A stretch of DNA of 64,000 bases from Podospora pseudocomata (GCF_035222375.1 NW_026946363.1:3844001-3908000); one strand, 5' to 3'. Positions 22,332 to 34,400 are shown, numbered from the stretch's first letter. Notes: generated from the letters alone by a model not told the origin. Translations and numbers: made by a program.

Positions 22332-23294
22332 ATGAGCACCACCAACAACAACAACCACCCCCAAGAGGAAGAAGAAGACGACTACATGTCCCCCCTCTTC
22401 CTCGCGCCCCCCACAACGACCTCCTCCGCCCTCCCAATAAAAGAATCCTCCCTCCAACGCCACGCCCGTCTCAAGCGCGAGGCCGAGGCCCGTTCCCGCC
22501 CCAAATCAAAAGCTGAACTCGCCCAGGAAGCCGAGTTGCAACGCGAAAAAGCGCATTCTACCTCTTTGCTGGCGTCAAAACCCCAGTCGAAAGGCCTGGC
22601 GATGATGGCGAAGATGGGGTTCAGACCTGGGTCTACACTGGGGTCGGGCAGTTTTGGGTCGGCGGAGCCGATCAGGGTTTCGATCAAGGAGGGGAAGGAG
22701 GGGATTGGACTGGAGAGTGAGAGGAAGCGGAAGCTGAGGGAGTTGGTGGAGAACATGGAGAAGACGGAGAAGAAAATTAAGGTCGGGGAGGTGGATTACA
22801 GGGAGCGGATGAGGCAGGAGAGGGAGGAGCAGAGGCTGGAGGGGCAGGTTAGGGGTGCTCAAAAGGTGGCGGAGGGGTTGGATTCGGAGAGGGCTAAGGA
22901 AAGGGGGGAGGAGATGGGGAAGAGGTTGAAAGGGATACCGGTTGTTTGGAGGGGGTTGGTCAAGGCTAGGGAGGAGAGCGAGAGGGATAGGAGAATGAGG
23001 AGGGATTTGGAGGAGCATGCTATGTCACGGTTGCCGACGTATGATGATGGGGATGAGGATGCGGACGATAGGAAGGCGTTGGGGAAGAATAAGGTGGTGT
23101 ACGAGGTGGCGGAGGATTTGGATGAGGAGGATGAGGAGTTGGATGAGTTTAATGGGTTGACGGGGGAGGAGAAGTTGAGGAGGTTGGTGGAGTATTTGAG
23201 AAAAGAGCATCATTATTGCTTTTGGTGCAAGTTCAAGTACGAGGATGAGAGGATGGAGGGGTGTCCGGGGCTGACGGAGGAAGAGCATGATTGA
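22332..23294 (+). CDS. G-patch domain protein (GPATCH11/CCDC75-like)
   Basis: A single exon encodes 320 residues. I chose the start at 22332 (AAAATGAGC) over an upstream in-frame ATG at 22068, because the extra 88 residues have no family resemblance. An acidic N-terminus with YMSPLFL is followed by a basic helical stretch, a G-patch core (LAMMAKMGFRPGSTLG, about residues 89-104), a long charged coiled coil (about 130-230) and a C-terminal DUF4187-type domain with YLRKEHHYCFWCKFKY. This order matches GPATCH11/CCDC75. G-patch proteins bind and stimulate DEAH-box helicases in RNA processing. A nuclear RNA role is inferred, and the specific helicase is unknown. Third positions shift to strong G/A richness in the coiled-coil part. 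Confidence 0.85.
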   Translation: MSTTNNNNHPQEEEEDDYMSPLFLAPPTTTSSALPIKESSLQRHARLKREAEARSRPKSKAELAQEAELQREKAHSTSLLASKPQSKGLAMMAKMGFRPGSTLGSGSFGSAEPIRVSIKEGKEGIGLESERKRKLRELVENMEKTEKKIKVGEVDYRERMRQEREEQRLEGQVRGAQKVAEGLDSERAKERGEEMGKRLKGIPVVWRGLVKAREESERDRRMRRDLEEHAMSRLPTYDDGDEDADDRKALGKNKVVYEVAEDLDEEDEELDEFNGLTGEEKLRRLVEYLRKEHHYCFWCKFKYEDERMEGCPGLTEEEHD

Positions 23295-23390
23295 GGTGAT
23301 TGTCACAGCCTAGAGAGAGTTGAGATACTGCATGATGAACAACTCTTCATTGCTCTCCGTTTCGCTGCCTTCAACACGCTACCCAATCGC

Positions 23391-25163
23391 TCAATACATG
23401 TCCAAAATCTCGCCAATCACATTCCGGTAGATACCATTCGGATCAAACTTTTGCCTCACAGCTTTGAACCGGGCCAGATACTAATAAACGTATTACGTTA
23501 GTCAACCACTGTGCCTCTTCGTCGAGGAAATAGACTTACGTTTGGGTCCAGATGCTTCTTCGACCTCGCAAAAACCTCCCTCGTATTCTTGGTCCAATGA
23601 GGTCTGCAGGGGAACTCGTCGATCAGAGCATTGGCAACCTTGCGATCTGTTTTCTCTCAGGTTAGCCCCCCTTGTGAAGAAAAGAGAGACAAAAAGTAGC
23701 GGCACGCACAAAACGGCTCGTTAAACCTCTTCTCATCGCCCACACTCGGTCGGTATGAGGGAAAGTCAAACATGATCGTCCCCTTTGACCAATCCACCCC
23801 GTCAGAAGTGTTGTATGTCTGCTGCCCAAGAAAGTCAAAATAGTGCCGACCGACTGTTTACCAGTTGTCAGCGCATTCTCGCCTTTTCATACACACTCAG
23901 GAAAGACTTACACTTGATATTAATCCCGCTCCTATACGTACTCGTCATGATAATCCCCCTCTTCAACTCCTCATCAAATAGCCCTCTCGCTCTCTTCAAC
24001 ACCGCATTCGCCATCGTTACCGGGAAGGCCAGCTCAAGGGTGTAAGCCCTCAGCCCATAGTCCCATTGAGCCTTTTGGTCTGGGTAGAGACCACCGATCA
24101 ATACATCATAGTTCCAACCATAAACCGGCCACTTGTCAATAGCTTTGTTCGTCGTCTTCTCCCTAAAGTTTGGCTTCTCCCACTGTCCAAAAAAGATCTC
24201 CTCCATGAGCATGTTGGATGTGGGCAAGTACTTCCCGCTGTTGAGCAAATTCTTGGCAGCAAACGCCTCGAGTTCGGTCACAGAAAAGGTGTTTTGGAAG
24301 CCTTGCTGCTCAGTGAAGTTGGCGGGGACAACATCGTAATATCGCTGGTGAAACTTTCTCTTGTAGGGCCACCACCAGAGATTCGCCGTTGCGTACGGGG
24401 CAACCATGCCGTAGATGTCGCCCTCGAGAAGTTCCTTTTCGTCGAAACTGTCCTGGCTGTCAGTCTGTCGTCCGGCGGTTGATGGGGTCAAGTATACTAA
24501 CGTGTTCTGCTTCGCATAAACCTTGCTGTCAGGATAGATCTTGAGTTTTATCCTCGCAATAATTCCCAACAATCCCAGACTGGTCGAAGCAGCCAACCAG
24601 TCATCATCACTTTCATTCCTTTCTACTTTTCTGATCTCCCCCTTTCCATCAATGATCTCCATGGCCAACACACCCGCCGCCACCATCGAGTCTTCTCTAA
24701 TCGAGCTTCTGTGAGCCCCCATCGCCACACTCCCGCCGAAACTGATGTTCCAGTTTGTGAGGGTGTACCCAACACTGGCACCCCTATCATGGAGATACTC
24801 GGCCAGCTGGAAGAAAGTAACTCCAGCGTCAACAAGTACGGACCCATGGGGGGCCCCCTCGGGAAGGCTGAAGTCGTAGATGCCGGCCACATTGGCAGTT
24901 CGGATGATGATGGTCGAGTCGTCGCTGCATTGGGTATCGTACCACATGTGGCCCTTTCCTGCGGCGCGGACCAAGGACTTGGACTGGATGGTTGACTTGA
25001 CGACGGATTGCATATCCTCGACGGAGGTGGCGTCGTGGACCCGGGAGACATTGTGGCAGGCTGGGGAGCCTGGGCCGTCAAAGGTGTTCCATACTAAGGC
25101 TGATGCGGTGCCCGAGCAGAGGAGAAGGCTGCTCAGGCCCACACCAAGACCTGTGGGAATCAT
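23391..25163 (-). CDS. Secreted FAD-linked oxidase of the ALO (aldonolactone oxidase) family
   Basis: Exons 25163-24502, 24447-23912, 23853-23710, 23646-23540 and 23480-23391 give 512 residues. The first intron (54 nt) is in frame and so could be missed; removing it joins KQNT to FDEKELLEGDIYG. A signal peptide (about residues 1-22) precedes a PCMH FAD domain (SLVRAAGKGHMW, then TLTNWNISFGGSVAMGAHRSS). The ALO domain follows, with YATANLWWWP and the typical late motif PHWTKNTREVF, ending in KFDPNG. Yeast ALO1 (D-arabinono-1,4-lactone oxidase) is mitochondrial; this protein is instead routed for secretion, so its substrate may be a sugar, polyol or lactone outside the cell. It converges on the G-patch gene with 96 bases between stops. 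Confidence 0.85.
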
Positions 25164-26093
25164 CGTTGCCGGGAAAGAAGGGATCTGGAACAGAGGGCGG
25201 TAAACAAGCAATCACCTAGAGATCTGATAAGAGGTCTAGGTTCAAGCCTGGTGGAGCTTTTCCCGGGATTTCGAGCCACCAAGAAGGCACACTCGCTTTA
25301 TATCACCCACCACCACCACCACCACCACCACCACAACAACAACAACAACAACAAGAAGAAGCTCTCACTCCCCCCTCTTGACTGACACGACGATGTCTCC
25401 TCGCTTCCATAAACAGTAACCTCACCTCCCACCTCCTCCAATTCACCCTCCAACCAACCGCGGCTCCTCAACCGCTTCTCTCATCTCAACCTCTACAAAA
25501 GCCACATGTGATCCTGCCCGTCTCATTGGAGCGTAGCATCCCACTCGTCCACACCCATTCTCAGTACATACAAGATCTCCAAAACAACCCTACCTGACCT
25601 GCAAAAGCACCGCAAGCGAATTCTCTACTCTATGAGGTCCTTCCATCCCCTTGGCTCGGTGGCTCGCTTGAATTTGTTCACCACCAACGACGTCGTTGGT
25701 CGTGATAGCCGCCAAGCCGGCGGGCTGGCCTCAAGGGGCAAATTGAACGAGCGAGCGATGTCACTCCCCGCGAATCACAAACGCCAGCGCCGGGCAGCCA
25801 CAAAAAAAACGCGGGGAAATGCAGGGTATAGAGATGACCCAGTCGGGGTTTTTACCTTGCTGTCACGGTCATTTCTTGGAATGTGGACTTGAAATAAATC
25901 CAGGAATCAACTGGTTGCTGAAGATGCTGATCCAAACGGTCACCAGTCATGATGGTGGAGAGCTGTGCTTGGTGTGCAATGAGCTTCGAATGGGAACAAC
26001 CTTTGAGAAGCTAACAGCTACCTTTCTTCTTGATCAGGGGTTCAGAGGAAGTATTCCAAACGTCTGGCTACGAGGTGGTTTTTTCCATCAATA
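25164..26093. other. Intergenic, upstream of the FAD oxidase
   Basis: It holds a CAC/CAA microsatellite (25307-25353), CT-rich leader-like sequence and no supported gene. Confidence 0.6.
25307..25353 (+). repeat. Microsatellite (CAC)n followed by (CAA)n
   Basis: About nine CAC units run directly into six or more CAA units, 145-190 bases upstream of the FAD oxidase start. On the coding strand of that gene it reads GTT/GTG repeats. Confidence 0.9.
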
Positions 26094-28592
26094 TCAGCAA
26101 ATCGTCACCTCCTTCTTCTCCAACCGCAGCGGATCTAGAGCGAGGTCGTTATGTCGCCTGGCCCTCCTATCTCTCCTCACATCGTCCATAGTGAAATCAA
26201 GTGTACTCGACCCCGGAGGAGGATCCATATCCCCTTCTTCATATGGTCGGGGATATCCAACAACCTCAAAGCTCTTGAAGAAAGGGAGCCCCATTTCCTT
26301 CATAATGGCCCCATCAATGAATCCAACCCTCTGATAACATCCATCGTCCAACCTCTTCAGCAAAAGCCCAAATCGATAGTCAACAAAGCCGTGATCCAGC
26401 ACATGCGGCACACGAATCAAGAGCATTGCTGCCAGCCCGTCTGTGTCAATTTGACTATCAGAAGATGGAAAATCCGTACCACCTTCTACCCATATACACC
26501 CGTTCCTCTCAGTCTGCAGTCGATATACCCCGTCTGTGACTTCGGATCGACTTGGTGCAAGCCCATACACATCATTCAACGGCGGTTCCTTCTCTTGCCT
26601 TGCTTTGATCTTGGTGACGGGCAACAGTGGCCCCCTCATCGTCAAAGTGCCTCCCGCTAACCTGCCAAAGGGATCATGATCCCTCAGTTCCAGAGAGTGG
26701 GAAACATACTCTGCCAACGGCTCAAAGTCAAGGACATTCGACTTCCAAGCAACGCGCTTCTCATACCACTCATAGACAGGAAACTGAACCTGGCCCACAA
26801 CCGAAGCCCAGGACCACGACGGGGCAACATGCTCCTTTGTCGGTTCAAGCAGTCTTTCAGGGCCAGCTCTGCACCAAAACAGCCCCTCCAGAACACCACT
26901 TTTCCACAGACCAGCCATATACTCACCCTGCATCTCCCTCATAGCCTCGTGATCATTCTTGCTCCTAATACGCACCACCTCCCTTGCCAACCCAGCCACA
27001 GCAGGAAACCGGTCCGTCGCCTTGGTGATATCCCGTGCAGTAAAATCCTGCACCATCCAGTGCCAATCCACCCAGTTGTACCGACACCCTCCACTGACCT
27101 CCCTGTCTGCCGGTCTCCACGTTCCCTTTGAAAAAATTGTCTTCTTGACGTTTGCCGTCTTAGCAAGCCGGCTAACATAGTTCCGCTGCATGCTCAGAAT
27201 ATTCTGACCTACGACCTCCCCATCTTCATTTGCCCTGATGGTATTGCACTCCCAGAAAGCTTGACGGGTTCCGTACTGAAGAGCGCGTAGGGGCAGAAAC
27301 CGCTCTTGCAAACACCATGCCCTTGAACTTAGAGGCTCGTTTCGGAGGTGGTCTGGATTTTCTGTTGATTTCCAGCTGTAGGTCCAGTCACGGCCGTCAA
27401 GTTGGAGGCAGAGCTTGATGTTGGTGGTCGTTCTGGAAGATGATGGCGAGGTGGGTGGTGGTGGTGGCAGCGGCACCACATCAGGAGCCTCTCTTGAGGA
27501 AAGGAACCCCAAGGTGACCCCAGGAGAATTCGCTCCTATGATGACCAAGTGGGCGTACCGGTAAATATCCGCCATCTGAGCCGCCTCTCGGGCCCAATCC
27601 TCTGGGTCGTCTTGAAGGATGCAAAGACTATCAATCCACACATATCGAAGACCCAAACTCGCCACAAGAATCACTGCATCCAGGAAGGTCTGCGGTAGCT
27701 TTGATATTTCGATTCCTTCGTGGGTGTGAAGGGCCAAGGTCTTTCGAGTTGTCATAAAAGGTGTTCCTCCAGCTCCCCAACAGTGACTTAGCGCAACAAA
27801 ACGATCATCCTGATCATGGCCGTCCGAGTCGATTGACTTCTTTTCTTGCAGATATATCCTGTCTCCTCCAGGAAAGACCTCAATCAACCGCGAAGGCATC
27901 CATCCTACAGGTTTGTCGAGTGGCTGGCATGTCCTACCATGCTCATCGACACACTTGTTGAGCCATGTTTTTGCCAGCGTCAGGCTTTGTTTTGACAATG
28001 GACTTGCAGACACCAGGGAGACCACATTGATGTCCTGTCCTGTCTCTGCGCCTGGTTCGGCTTCCAGGGTAGCTTGATCGATCCGAAGCTCTTGCGGGGC
28101 ACAAACTGCATCCCTATCGGCCGCCTCGGTGTCCCCCTCACCATCATGTCTTGCAAGATTCAGATGTGCCCGAAGGCTTGGATGCACATCGAAAGAGGTG
28201 CTAATTTTCACATTACAGTTGCACACAACAGCCCAGCGGTTCCTTAGTCTGCGTCCATCATTGAGATACCGCGGTAACTTCTCCAGGGATATCTCGAGCT
28301 CTGCTTCGTTTCGATAAGCCGGAATCTCGTGAATGGGACGGTGAAGGTCTGCTGGCGGGTGCTCAGCGTCATAATCGGCCTCGAGAGTTGCTCTCTCCAC
28401 CTGGACGACTCTGGACTGCGACCACCCCTTTATAACGATGGTACAAAACCTGCAGGTGAAGGAGGAGGTGTGCACCTCGCCGAGAGTCTTGTGCCAGAGG
28501 GGGCTTAATGGTGTAGCCTCGGCTTCATCTGTGAATGCTTCATGTATTGTGGTGGAGAGGCTCAAGCAGAGCGTACAGAGGTCGTCGCTCAT
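26094..28592 (-). CDS. HET-domain protein (heterokaryon-incompatibility family)
   Basis: A single exon encodes 832 residues. The N-terminus carries two Cys pairs (C6/C9 and C47/C50, LCTLC and TCRFC), as in many HET proteins. The HET domain lies at about 266-440: FVALSHCWGAGG, KLPQTFLDAVILV, LRYVWIDSLCILQDD, and MADIYRYAHLVIIGAN. It is followed by the usual SSRAWCLQERFLPLRALQYG block and a C-terminal region without a recognised repeat (no WD40, ankyrin or STAND module seen). HET domains trigger regulated cell death in non-self recognition. A specific allorecognition role for this gene cannot be claimed, since dozens of paralogues are normal. It is intronless and isolated by 0.9 kb and 2.8 kb spacers. 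Confidence 0.93.
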   Translation of the reverse strand: MSDDLCTLCLSLSTTIHEAFTDEAEATPLSPLWHKTLGEVHTSSFTCRFCTIVIKGWSQSRVVQVERATLEADYDAEHPPADLHRPIHEIPAYRNEAELEISLEKLPRYLNDGRRLRNRWAVVCNCNVKISTSFDVHPSLRAHLNLARHDGEGDTEAADRDAVCAPQELRIDQATLEAEPGAETGQDINVVSLVSASPLSKQSLTLAKTWLNKCVDEHGRTCQPLDKPVGWMPSRLIEVFPGGDRIYLQEKKSIDSDGHDQDDRFVALSHCWGAGGTPFMTTRKTLALHTHEGIEISKLPQTFLDAVILVASLGLRYVWIDSLCILQDDPEDWAREAAQMADIYRYAHLVIIGANSPGVTLGFLSSREAPDVVPLPPPPPTSPSSSRTTTNIKLCLQLDGRDWTYSWKSTENPDHLRNEPLSSRAWCLQERFLPLRALQYGTRQAFWECNTIRANEDGEVVGQNILSMQRNYVSRLAKTANVKKTIFSKGTWRPADREVSGGCRYNWVDWHWMVQDFTARDITKATDRFPAVAGLAREVVRIRSKNDHEAMREMQGEYMAGLWKSGVLEGLFWCRAGPERLLEPTKEHVAPSWSWASVVGQVQFPVYEWYEKRVAWKSNVLDFEPLAEYVSHSLELRDHDPFGRLAGGTLTMRGPLLPVTKIKARQEKEPPLNDVYGLAPSRSEVTDGVYRLQTERNGCIWVEGGTDFPSSDSQIDTDGLAAMLLIRVPHVLDHGFVDYRFGLLLKRLDDGCYQRVGFIDGAIMKEMGLPFFKSFEVVGYPRPYEEGDMDPPPGSSTLDFTMDDVRRDRRARRHNDLALDPLRLEKKEVTIC

Positions 28593-31439
28593 CTTCTGGT
28601 CAAGATGAAAGAACAGTACTGGAGAGAATTTACCGTCATGAGGGTGGGAAATTTTGCTTCCGAGAACACTGCGGAAGAAGGCATCATCACCAACGTTCCT
28701 TCCTTCTGTTTGCCTAGCCCCTTCTGTACAAACGCCTCATAACCCCATTCGAACCCTAACCCTCTCGCAGGACATTCTCACTCTGAATCTCGATTTATTT
28801 TGTCTACATCCCCTGGTTGTGCCATTCGACGAAGGCACGACATGTCTCTGCCATTGCCAGACATACCCACCCATTTGCGTCCAGGGTGTCAGTTGGTTGG
28901 CGTATCCGATAAACTGATGTTGTGCTGCCTTCACTTTATCTTGACAGGTTGCCCAAGACTTCTTCATCGCGCGCAATAATGACAAACATTGATGAGCCTG
29001 AGCTGAGTTGAGACAGGCCTCTGTCAGTTCCCGCCTCTGTCTTTGATTTGTCTCGTCCAGGCTAATCATGTCTCGCCTATGGCAGCATGGAGCAAACACC
29101 TCGAGAACCTCGACTATCGGATGAAAGCACACACATGCACCACCACCTCTGAGCAAGCCCGTCAGCAGCCAACCGCCCATCCCACAGTTTCTGACTGGAT
29201 GATGTGCATCCCGGTATCGGTTTCTTGAATTGTGAAGTCCTGTTAGTGAATATCAAATGCATGCGAACTGCACAGGACTCGTCACATCACAATCTCGAAA
29301 AGGCGGGGAGCACATTGGATACCACTCTCACACACCCACCATCCGATGTTTAAATTGAATCTGTTCGGCTGACAAAGTGAGGGCGGCAGTCGTCCGAATT
29401 CTTGCGTCGAAAAAGAAAAGAACAATGTCAAAACAAGGCCAGCAAAAGATGGGATAAAGATAGAAGAAACGAGACAAACCATGGGACGGGAGGGTGAACA
29501 GACTTCAAAGCCCCGAGAGTTCTGCAGGGCACAGACTTAATGGGAGTCTTAATTCTCTTGGAGACCTGCGTGAAGTTGTCTATACGAAGCCTTGTGTTAT
29601 CAAAAGACTCAAAATTCCAAAGTCTTTACCCCGCCAACCTGAAAAACAGGAGTTACCCACGCAACTGTGACAACCCCTCAGTGAGTTTTATATCCTGCAC
29701 TAAGCCACTAACACAGCACCAACGTATACACTATTCCCTAATCCAGCGAGGCCAAATGTACTTCACAATTCCAACCTCATATGAAACCGAGGCTAATCCC
29801 AATAACCTCACTTCCTCTCTCATCGAAATGACAGTAAACCTCTTTCAGCGCTTAGTTATCATCTCATCGCCCAGACAACCCCTCCGGAAGAAACTCCGAC
29901 CATACATACCATCACGACAATCCCCCCGTCCACATCTGGGCACGCTAGAACACCCTCTCGAAGTTCTTACCCTCCCACATCTCATTCCGAACTCAACACC
30001 ACCATCCGTAGCGTCCCCGAATTCATCATCAGGCGGAGTCCACGCAAAAAGAGAGAACCCTTCTCTCTTTTGTTCACTGCCACCGCCCAGCTCGTTCCCC
30101 ATCCCCGTCCCCATCCCCGAAAGCCCCACGGGTAACTCCACGTTGTTTTAGATAGTGCCATCCCAATCGAGAAGAGCCAAATCCTATCCGCGGATACACT
30201 ACACTAGATAAGACCCTCCGATATCTTTTTGACACTAACACCGTCCTATACCATGGTGTCGGGTGACACTAAAATCACCACCAAGCCCCCCAGCTAGAGT
30301 TCTCGGGAAGAAAGAAAAAAAAAAAAAAAGACCACACGAATCAATGAAGAGAGCTTGATGTCTGTGCGGGCTGGCTCTCCTGTTTTCCCTCCCTTGCTTA
30401 ATCAACCACCACCCAGACAACATAACATCTCGCTTGTTTATTCCAGAACTCGGTAACCACTCGGCTGTCCCGTTCACAAATGTGTTTCTCGCGCTGGAGA
30501 TTTTGTGTGAATCAGTTCATCTCACTTTAATCCCATGTCTGGGTAGCAATGACAAACCTCCCTCGAGATCAAGATCGTCATGCCACACCCAACAACACCA
30601 CCAAAAACAGTAGATATAGCATAAACCCATAATTGTGACAATGCACAACACCCATCCAAAGCGCACCCGACCCCAGAGCAACAATTCCCCACACCCAAAA
30701 AGAACAAAAAAAAAGAGGCGCCCAATACTCTGTACAACCCCATACAACCTCTTCTTTTCGGCCTTTGTCCAAAAAGCACATGTTTTTTTTTTCCTTTCCA
30801 AAGTCGTAGCGCCGAACAGGGGCCCAATGTGGTGTGTCCACGTACCCGCTCTCGCCGCCGCCGCCGTCACTGTCACTTCGCGGGGCGTCAAAGCCCCCCC
30901 CTTGCCTGCCCTCAACCCATCTGCCAGAATCATCGTACTGCATCATACGGCAGTTGCACAAAGTCACCAGAGAAAACGTTTCGAGTAAGGTAGAAGAGAA
31001 AACAGAACGATAGATTTGCACCTCCCGAAAAGCCGTGTGATGATATTTACAAGAATATAAAACGCCTACTGACTTTCCCCCATCGTGAGATGATAATGCT
31101 CGATGATAAAAAGATGTACTAATTAAAAAAATAAAAAAAGCAACCAAAAAAATAACCCCTCCATGCAATTTTTTTGTGTAAAAAAACAAATCAAAATCCG
31201 GCCCTCCCCATCCCGTCGCCCAATTCCCCAACGCCTTGCCAAAAAAAAAATGTCAAAAATGTGTATTTGATCGATTGTAAATCTCCACAAGATTACAATT
31301 GTTGTCTCTGTCGGAAAAAAAAAGATTCGGATGTTTGTAAAAATGATATGCAAGCCACAACTGAGGTGAGTTGAACGCTGTGTTGTGGCAACTCGAGGTC
31401 ACACATACACACAAATAGCGTCCGTTGACCGCTTCCCCC
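28593..31439. other. Intergenic region, no gene recognised
   Basis: About 2.85 kb between two minus-strand genes. A telomere-like AACCCTAACCCT lies at 28752-28763, upstream of the HET gene. An A-run sits at 30315-30329, and A- and T-rich stretches at 31100-31330 probably belong to the 3' region of the next gene. The longest frame (29540-30151, +) has no domain or signal and is doubtful. Confidence 0.55.
28752..28763 (-). promoter_or_regulatory. Telomere-like motif (AACCCTAACCCT)
   Basis: It lies 160 bases upstream of the HET-gene start codon on the side where its promoter must be. Confidence 0.4.
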
Positions 31440-34400
31440 CTAATTGCGCCGCATACGATTCCAGATCCGCTTCATGACCCCCTTTTCCGTCCCGTTCGGG
31501 TTCCAATGGTCAACCCCATCAAACTTGCTCCAGTCCATGCTCTCCTTGGGGGTAACACCCTCCCTCGATCCCACCGTTCTCCCACCCTCGGCAGGGGGCA
31601 CAGAACCGCTCGCACCACCCGTTGGCCGGCGAGCATGTTGCTGGTAGCTCTGTTGCTGCTGCCGTTGCTGCCAGCCGTAAATCTCATCCTCGTGCGCGCG
31701 TAGGTCGGGTCGGGTAAGCGTCATTCGCAACGTCATCTCACGGGATGACACTGGAGCCTGGGCGTAGTTTCCAACCTCGGGCGTTCTAACACGGGCATGC
31801 TGAGCAATGTCAGGGGAAGCAAATCGCGCGGGGCGGAGACCGCCGGGTCTGTTCTCGAATGATTCTGGTGTCTTGGGCGATTCAGGATCCGCCAGAGAAT
31901 CCGGGTCGCTGTTGAGGGAAATGTTTTCGTCTTCATCTTCATCCGCCAAAAATGACTGCAAGTTTGACGGATCGTCGGCTGGTTTCTGTCGTGATTGTCG
32001 GCGAGTAGCCACGTCGCCGTCACTTTCTGGCGTCGTACCCCGAGAGAGGACGTCGGCCGCAGGGAAACCAAACTCCACGGCTTCGTCAAACTTTTGGGGT
32101 GAAGCCAGATACACTCGAAGCTTGAGACGAGCTTCGGGATCCTGGTAGTGCGCCGCGGCCGGATCGATCGCCGTGATGGACTGTTGAGGGGCATGTTTTG
32201 GTGTGATCAATGATAGAGTGCGAGATTTGCGCCGGCTGTGCAACACCGGGCTCGAGGACCCGCTGGCTGGGGGATAGTAGTTTGGTGATGTGGGCGAGGT
32301 GTTGGCATCCTTGGTGGCCGGCCTGCTGGTGGAAGAAAGCGATGTCCGACCAAATGGGATCTTGGAGATGGACAGGTGGCGACGAAACGAAGGTCTCTGC
32401 TTAGCCGCCGGCATGCCCTCTCGAAGACCGGCATGGTAGTCGTCCAAGAAGAGACGAAGGTCTAGGTCCTCCTCCTCATCCAACCACCTAAAGCTGTCGA
32501 TGAATGACTGGGGAACACGGGTGTCGTCCGCCTGGTCGACAGGCCCTCTGAGACCCCGGTGTGAATCCATGCTGTGTCGTAGTGGCGAGAGTGGTGATGG
32601 AAGACTATCAACACCCATCGTCAGGTTTCTTCGACTCGCCTGACGGTTAAGCTTATATACCGCCTCGTCAGCCGCGTCCAGAATGACACTAGCACGCAGA
32701 CGCCTTGCCAGCAGAACCTGTTTCTCCCGGCTGAGCTCCGTCTCCTGCGTGGTGTCCGATCGGGTGGTGTAAGGATCAGACGAATTGGAGCCGGAGAAGT
32801 GAGACTCAATCACTGATCCCCGCCGGATATGACGAACAATCTGCTCCGAGTTGCTGCGGTCTTGACGAGCCTTCCGCCGTCTGAAACCCTTGGCTATGTC
32901 GTCGTAGTGCTGTGAGATGCCGTCGACGAGTCCGGACTCCTGGGCAAAACGCAGCCGCTCGAGCGTGGAGAAGTACTGCAAGGGAAGATTATTTCAGTGA
33001 CGGCCGCGAGAAGGAAGGGTGGTGCTAGGTAGGTAACTATATTGACATAAAAAAGAAATGAGGGTGTGAGATATAAGTCGGCGACCTCGTGCACCCCCCC
33101 CCTGACGCCCCCTCTGCCCCTAGCACCAATATACGATAGCTTGACGAGCTAAGCGGGAGGGTGGCCCTGCAGAACTGTCCAGCGGTTGGCAGTCACCATT
33201 CAGGGGAGGGAGATCGAGGGGGGGCACAGGACACCAGTCTAAAAGCAGCCGCGGGACCTGCATGGTGCTGTGTGCTCAGGGCCAAAACGCGCTGCGGTGA
33301 CGCTGCAAGGTGCCACTCGACTGCAAATGCCACCCTCCTCTCGTGTAAGTGTGAGCCTGGAAACCAGCTTTGGCCCAGACACAACAACAATAACACTGCA
33401 ACTCATGCATGCAGCAGGCGAGCATTCAGGCACATTATGGCTGACCGCAACAAGCAGGTTCTCTTCCGCCGTCTGCGTCCCCATTTGCCAATATGCCACC
33501 ACCAGATGGAGAGGGAGGGCAATCGTGGGGGTGGGCGCAAAAAAGAAGCAAATATCTGGACGGATCACTGCTCTTGCATCACGGCTCGGACAAAGCCCCC
33601 CGGTTGCAGCGTCGGTGGACCAATTCCATTGTGATGTCTCTCAGGCAACCCGCTGGTTCGTCCTCAGAGCTTCTCAATGGTGTGGAAGTGGAATCTCGAG
33701 ATGCTTTGGAGGTTGCGGACGTGGCGGACTACGGAGTACCCAGATCGGCAATCCCAAGGCTTGGCCCACCCCTCCCCAAATATGCCAATCTTGCCCTGAG
33801 ATTCCGCTCATCAACCTCATCCCAACCCCGAGGCAGTCAGATCTTTCTTCACATCCACTGGATGGAGATCATGACCGCCGAGTTACCACCGCCGCAACCA
33901 GGCAAAATACCAGTGGGCCTCCTCTTCTCGCCCTCTAATGGCCAATTTTGTGATGTGAAAGGGGACGCGGAACGCGTAAAAGGTGCCATTTGAGAGAAAA
34001 ACAATTAGTGTAGAGCGCTCCCATTGGGCGTAAGCATTGTGCGTGTGAATTTGCATGCAGGCTCCAGCACTTGCGGGAGCCAATGGCGGGAGTGATGAGC
34101 TTGTACAGCAGTTATACCCTGCCAAGCGAACAAAACAAAAACTTGTGGCCGGACACACGAACGCGGCTACCGGAATCTGGCAGCTACCCGCACGGCTTCA
34201 AAAGGTTGAGAGGGGGAGGGGATGACGACAGTAGAGAAGAAGAATCAAGTAGACTGCTCCTACACACCTTTCGCTGTATGGCTACCGGAAGAGCTTCAAA
34301 CTCCTCTCGGGTCATCTGAGGGACAACGGCTTGAGGCTGTCGTTTTTGGATGCTGTTTGACCTCGAATGTCCAGGTCGCCTGTGGTTGTTTCTGAGGTAA

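Noticed and set aside
29540-30151. 203-codon plus-strand frame
   Set aside because: Ser/Pro-rich, no signal or domain, and no promoter or intron support.
33270-33938. 222-codon plus-strand frame inside the long intron
   Set aside because: Overlaps two other long frames in different phases, composition is not protein-like and no domain is visible.
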